Assembly: GCF_003576645.1 (NCBI RefSeq)
Contig: NC_044924.1
Location: forward strand, 2,534,284 to 2,598,283
Length of the DNA stretch: 64,000 bases
Source of the DNA: Ipomoea triloba
Taxonomy: Eukaryota; Streptophyta; Magnoliopsida; Solanales; Convolvulaceae
Direction of reading: 5' to 3'
Shown: positions 62,395 to 64,000 of the stretch, piece by piece
How positions within the stretch are numbered: the stretch's first letter is position 1
Layout: every line of letters begins with the position of its first letter
Position numbers and translations under genes: made by a program
Notes under the pieces: model-generated
What the model saw: only the letters and a program-made list of their open reading frames with translations
Told to the model about the DNA's origin: nothing
Database searches by the model: none

Positions 62395-64000
62395 GCTATT
62401 TATGTTCTCAATCAATATGGATTATATTAATGTTATTGTGTTATTTCTTTTGTAATATTGATAAGCTAACTATATTACCAAACAGGATCAAAAACTTCTT
62501 ATTGCTAAATGTTTTAATAGTAGCCCTAATAACAATGATGAATCCATACCTTTATTTTTTGGTCATTGTTGTAACATATGAATATATGCATATAGCTGAT
62601 AAATTGTTGGTCATTTTTAAATATCTTGGATGCCCAAATTTGAATAGAATATCCTGCGGCAATTTATTTTTATTTTTTGTTGGGGGACCATGACTGATGA
62701 AAAGTTAAAACATATGTCCAAGGAAGGTGTGGATGTTCTTCCAAGATGCAAAGTTTATCTACGTTAACTACTTTTCTAATCTCTATATTAATTGTATGCT
62801 ATCAGCATATATTTTTGGATGCGTTTTGTTTAGATTGTGTGATCAGTAATTTCATAAAATGTTATATAGTTTGTCTTTTCATTTGATTTTTGAGCATATA
62901 TATGAGATTCTTAAAGATAATTTTATAATTATATTCATTGAGAATCATATCGTATAACTTGATCTAAATACGTAAGTGTATGTGTCTGTTTTTTCTTCAT
63001 GGGAATATTATTAGTCCCATTAATTCAATGCTAATAAGCTTTTTATTATTTTCTTGCTTTTTATGTTTTCCAACAAGTGGCTCCAAGAAGAAGGGAATCT
63101 TTGTTCTCTACCCTTTATTGGTTTGCATTATCTTTAACAAAAGAAAAACAAAACACAAAATAATAAAAAGTATAAAAATTACCATCTTATTTACCTTATG
63201 CAAATCTTTGAGTGTTTGATCAAGAAGACGTGTAGTGCTCTTAGACTCTATGCGATGGACTCGACTGAAAGATTGTAAACAAGAATTGAATTCATAATCT
63301 TAATTATGGTACAAGAATAATGTTACATCTACTTGGCCATCCCTTTTAGGACAAATGTCCTTTTTTTTTTCTTTCATTTTTTAGGTGATAAGAGAAACTT
63401 GCAACCACTACTCGATGATGTTCACTGAGTAAACAGCGTACTCCCTAACTGACAAAGGACCAAAAGGAAGTAAATCAACTTAAGTTGCACATGGCTAACA
63501 TACTCTAACTAAGAAAGCTAATATGTTACTACCACTAAGAATTTAACTTAACATTGTGGTTACTAACCTAATAGCCTGACGAACTTAGGTTATGGTTGCA
63601 CTAAATGTACGCTTTTTGAGAACGTGATTAGTGGTGTGTGTGTGTTTTGGAATTTTTGTTATTAATAATGTTTTTATGACATAAAAATAATTAAAATTAT
63701 AGGACACAAGAAAGACAATCATGGAAACACCACAGAATAAAATTCCTAATTAAAAAAGAAAAACACGAAAATGAATCATTAAAAAACAATCATTTCCAAG
63801 TTGGGCTTCAAAAAATTAAGGATGAAGACAAGAAGACAATTAAGGAGAAAAAGGAGACTAATTTGTGGTGCTAACATTTGTCTCTTCCAATTAAAAAACA
63901 TGTCACTATACTTTAAATAACATTTTGGATTTTCAAACTCTATAATTGAGTCAAATTATTTATTTAATTTTTAATAGTAAAAACTTATATTTTTAATTTT
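62055..64000. other. 3' flank of the MADS gene and AT-rich sequence
   Basis: Contains an AT microsatellite at about 62352-62391. Nothing else resembling a gene, RNA or complete mobile element was seen up to the window's end. Confidence 0.55.
62352..62391. repeat. (AT)n microsatellite
   Basis: About 40 bases of pure AT dinucleotides roughly 300 bases past the MADS stop codon. Confidence 0.95.

Overview
This is a nuclear genomic window from a flowering plant. The genes have many short introns with GT-AG borders, they include chloroplast-targeted and plant-specific families (NFU, BASS, PORR/WTF9, POLLUX, EMB8), and the intergenic DNA is AT-rich and full of short SINEs, MITEs and microsatellites. 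The protein sequences point to a eudicot. The style of the MITE ends (GGGGTGTTTGG, ACTCCGTAT) suggests an asterid, perhaps Solanales, but that placement is a guess. There is no bacterial-type operon, CRISPR array, virus or convincing tRNA/rRNA gene.

Layout, left to right: a gene-free 3 kb; a NIPA-type magnesium transporter (minus, 9 exons); a plastid NFU iron-sulfur scaffold (minus, 4 exons); a CCDC47 homologue of the ER PAT complex (plus, 3 exons); an EMB8-type alpha/beta hydrolase (minus, 14 exons); a degenerate LINE RNase H relic; the intronless PORR-domain splicing factor WTF9 (plus); 6 kb of intergenic DNA with a SINE nested in an older repeat; a glyoxalase-I/VOC protein (plus, 3 exons); the nuclear-envelope cation channel POLLUX (minus, 12 exons, one GC-AG intron); two long-TIR elements; a BASS1-like plastid sodium/metabolite cotransporter (minus, 7 exons, with a SINE in an intron); a second intact SINE; the MAC5/RBM22 spliceosome factor (plus, 4 coding exons); a MITE with very long inverted ends; a bromodomain protein (plus, 7 coding exons); and a type I MADS-box gene (plus, intronless coding region). 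The last 2 kb is AT-rich without a gene.

Every multi-exon model was assembled by hand from splice sites, and reading phase was checked across every junction. All eleven models stay open from an ATG to a stop. They are ordinary single-copy-looking housekeeping or regulatory genes with no sign of a cluster or pathway. Chloroplast (NFU, BASS1), ER (CCDC47), mitochondrial (WTF9) and nuclear (MAC5, bromodomain, MADS, POLLUX) functions are interspersed.

The most noteworthy items are the mobile-element structures with exact target-site duplications, a hierarchical 42 bp/215 bp tandem duplication, the GC-AG intron and non-legume selectivity filter of POLLUX, and possible 5'-UTR introns ending immediately before the start codon. 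I found no clear previously undescribed system.
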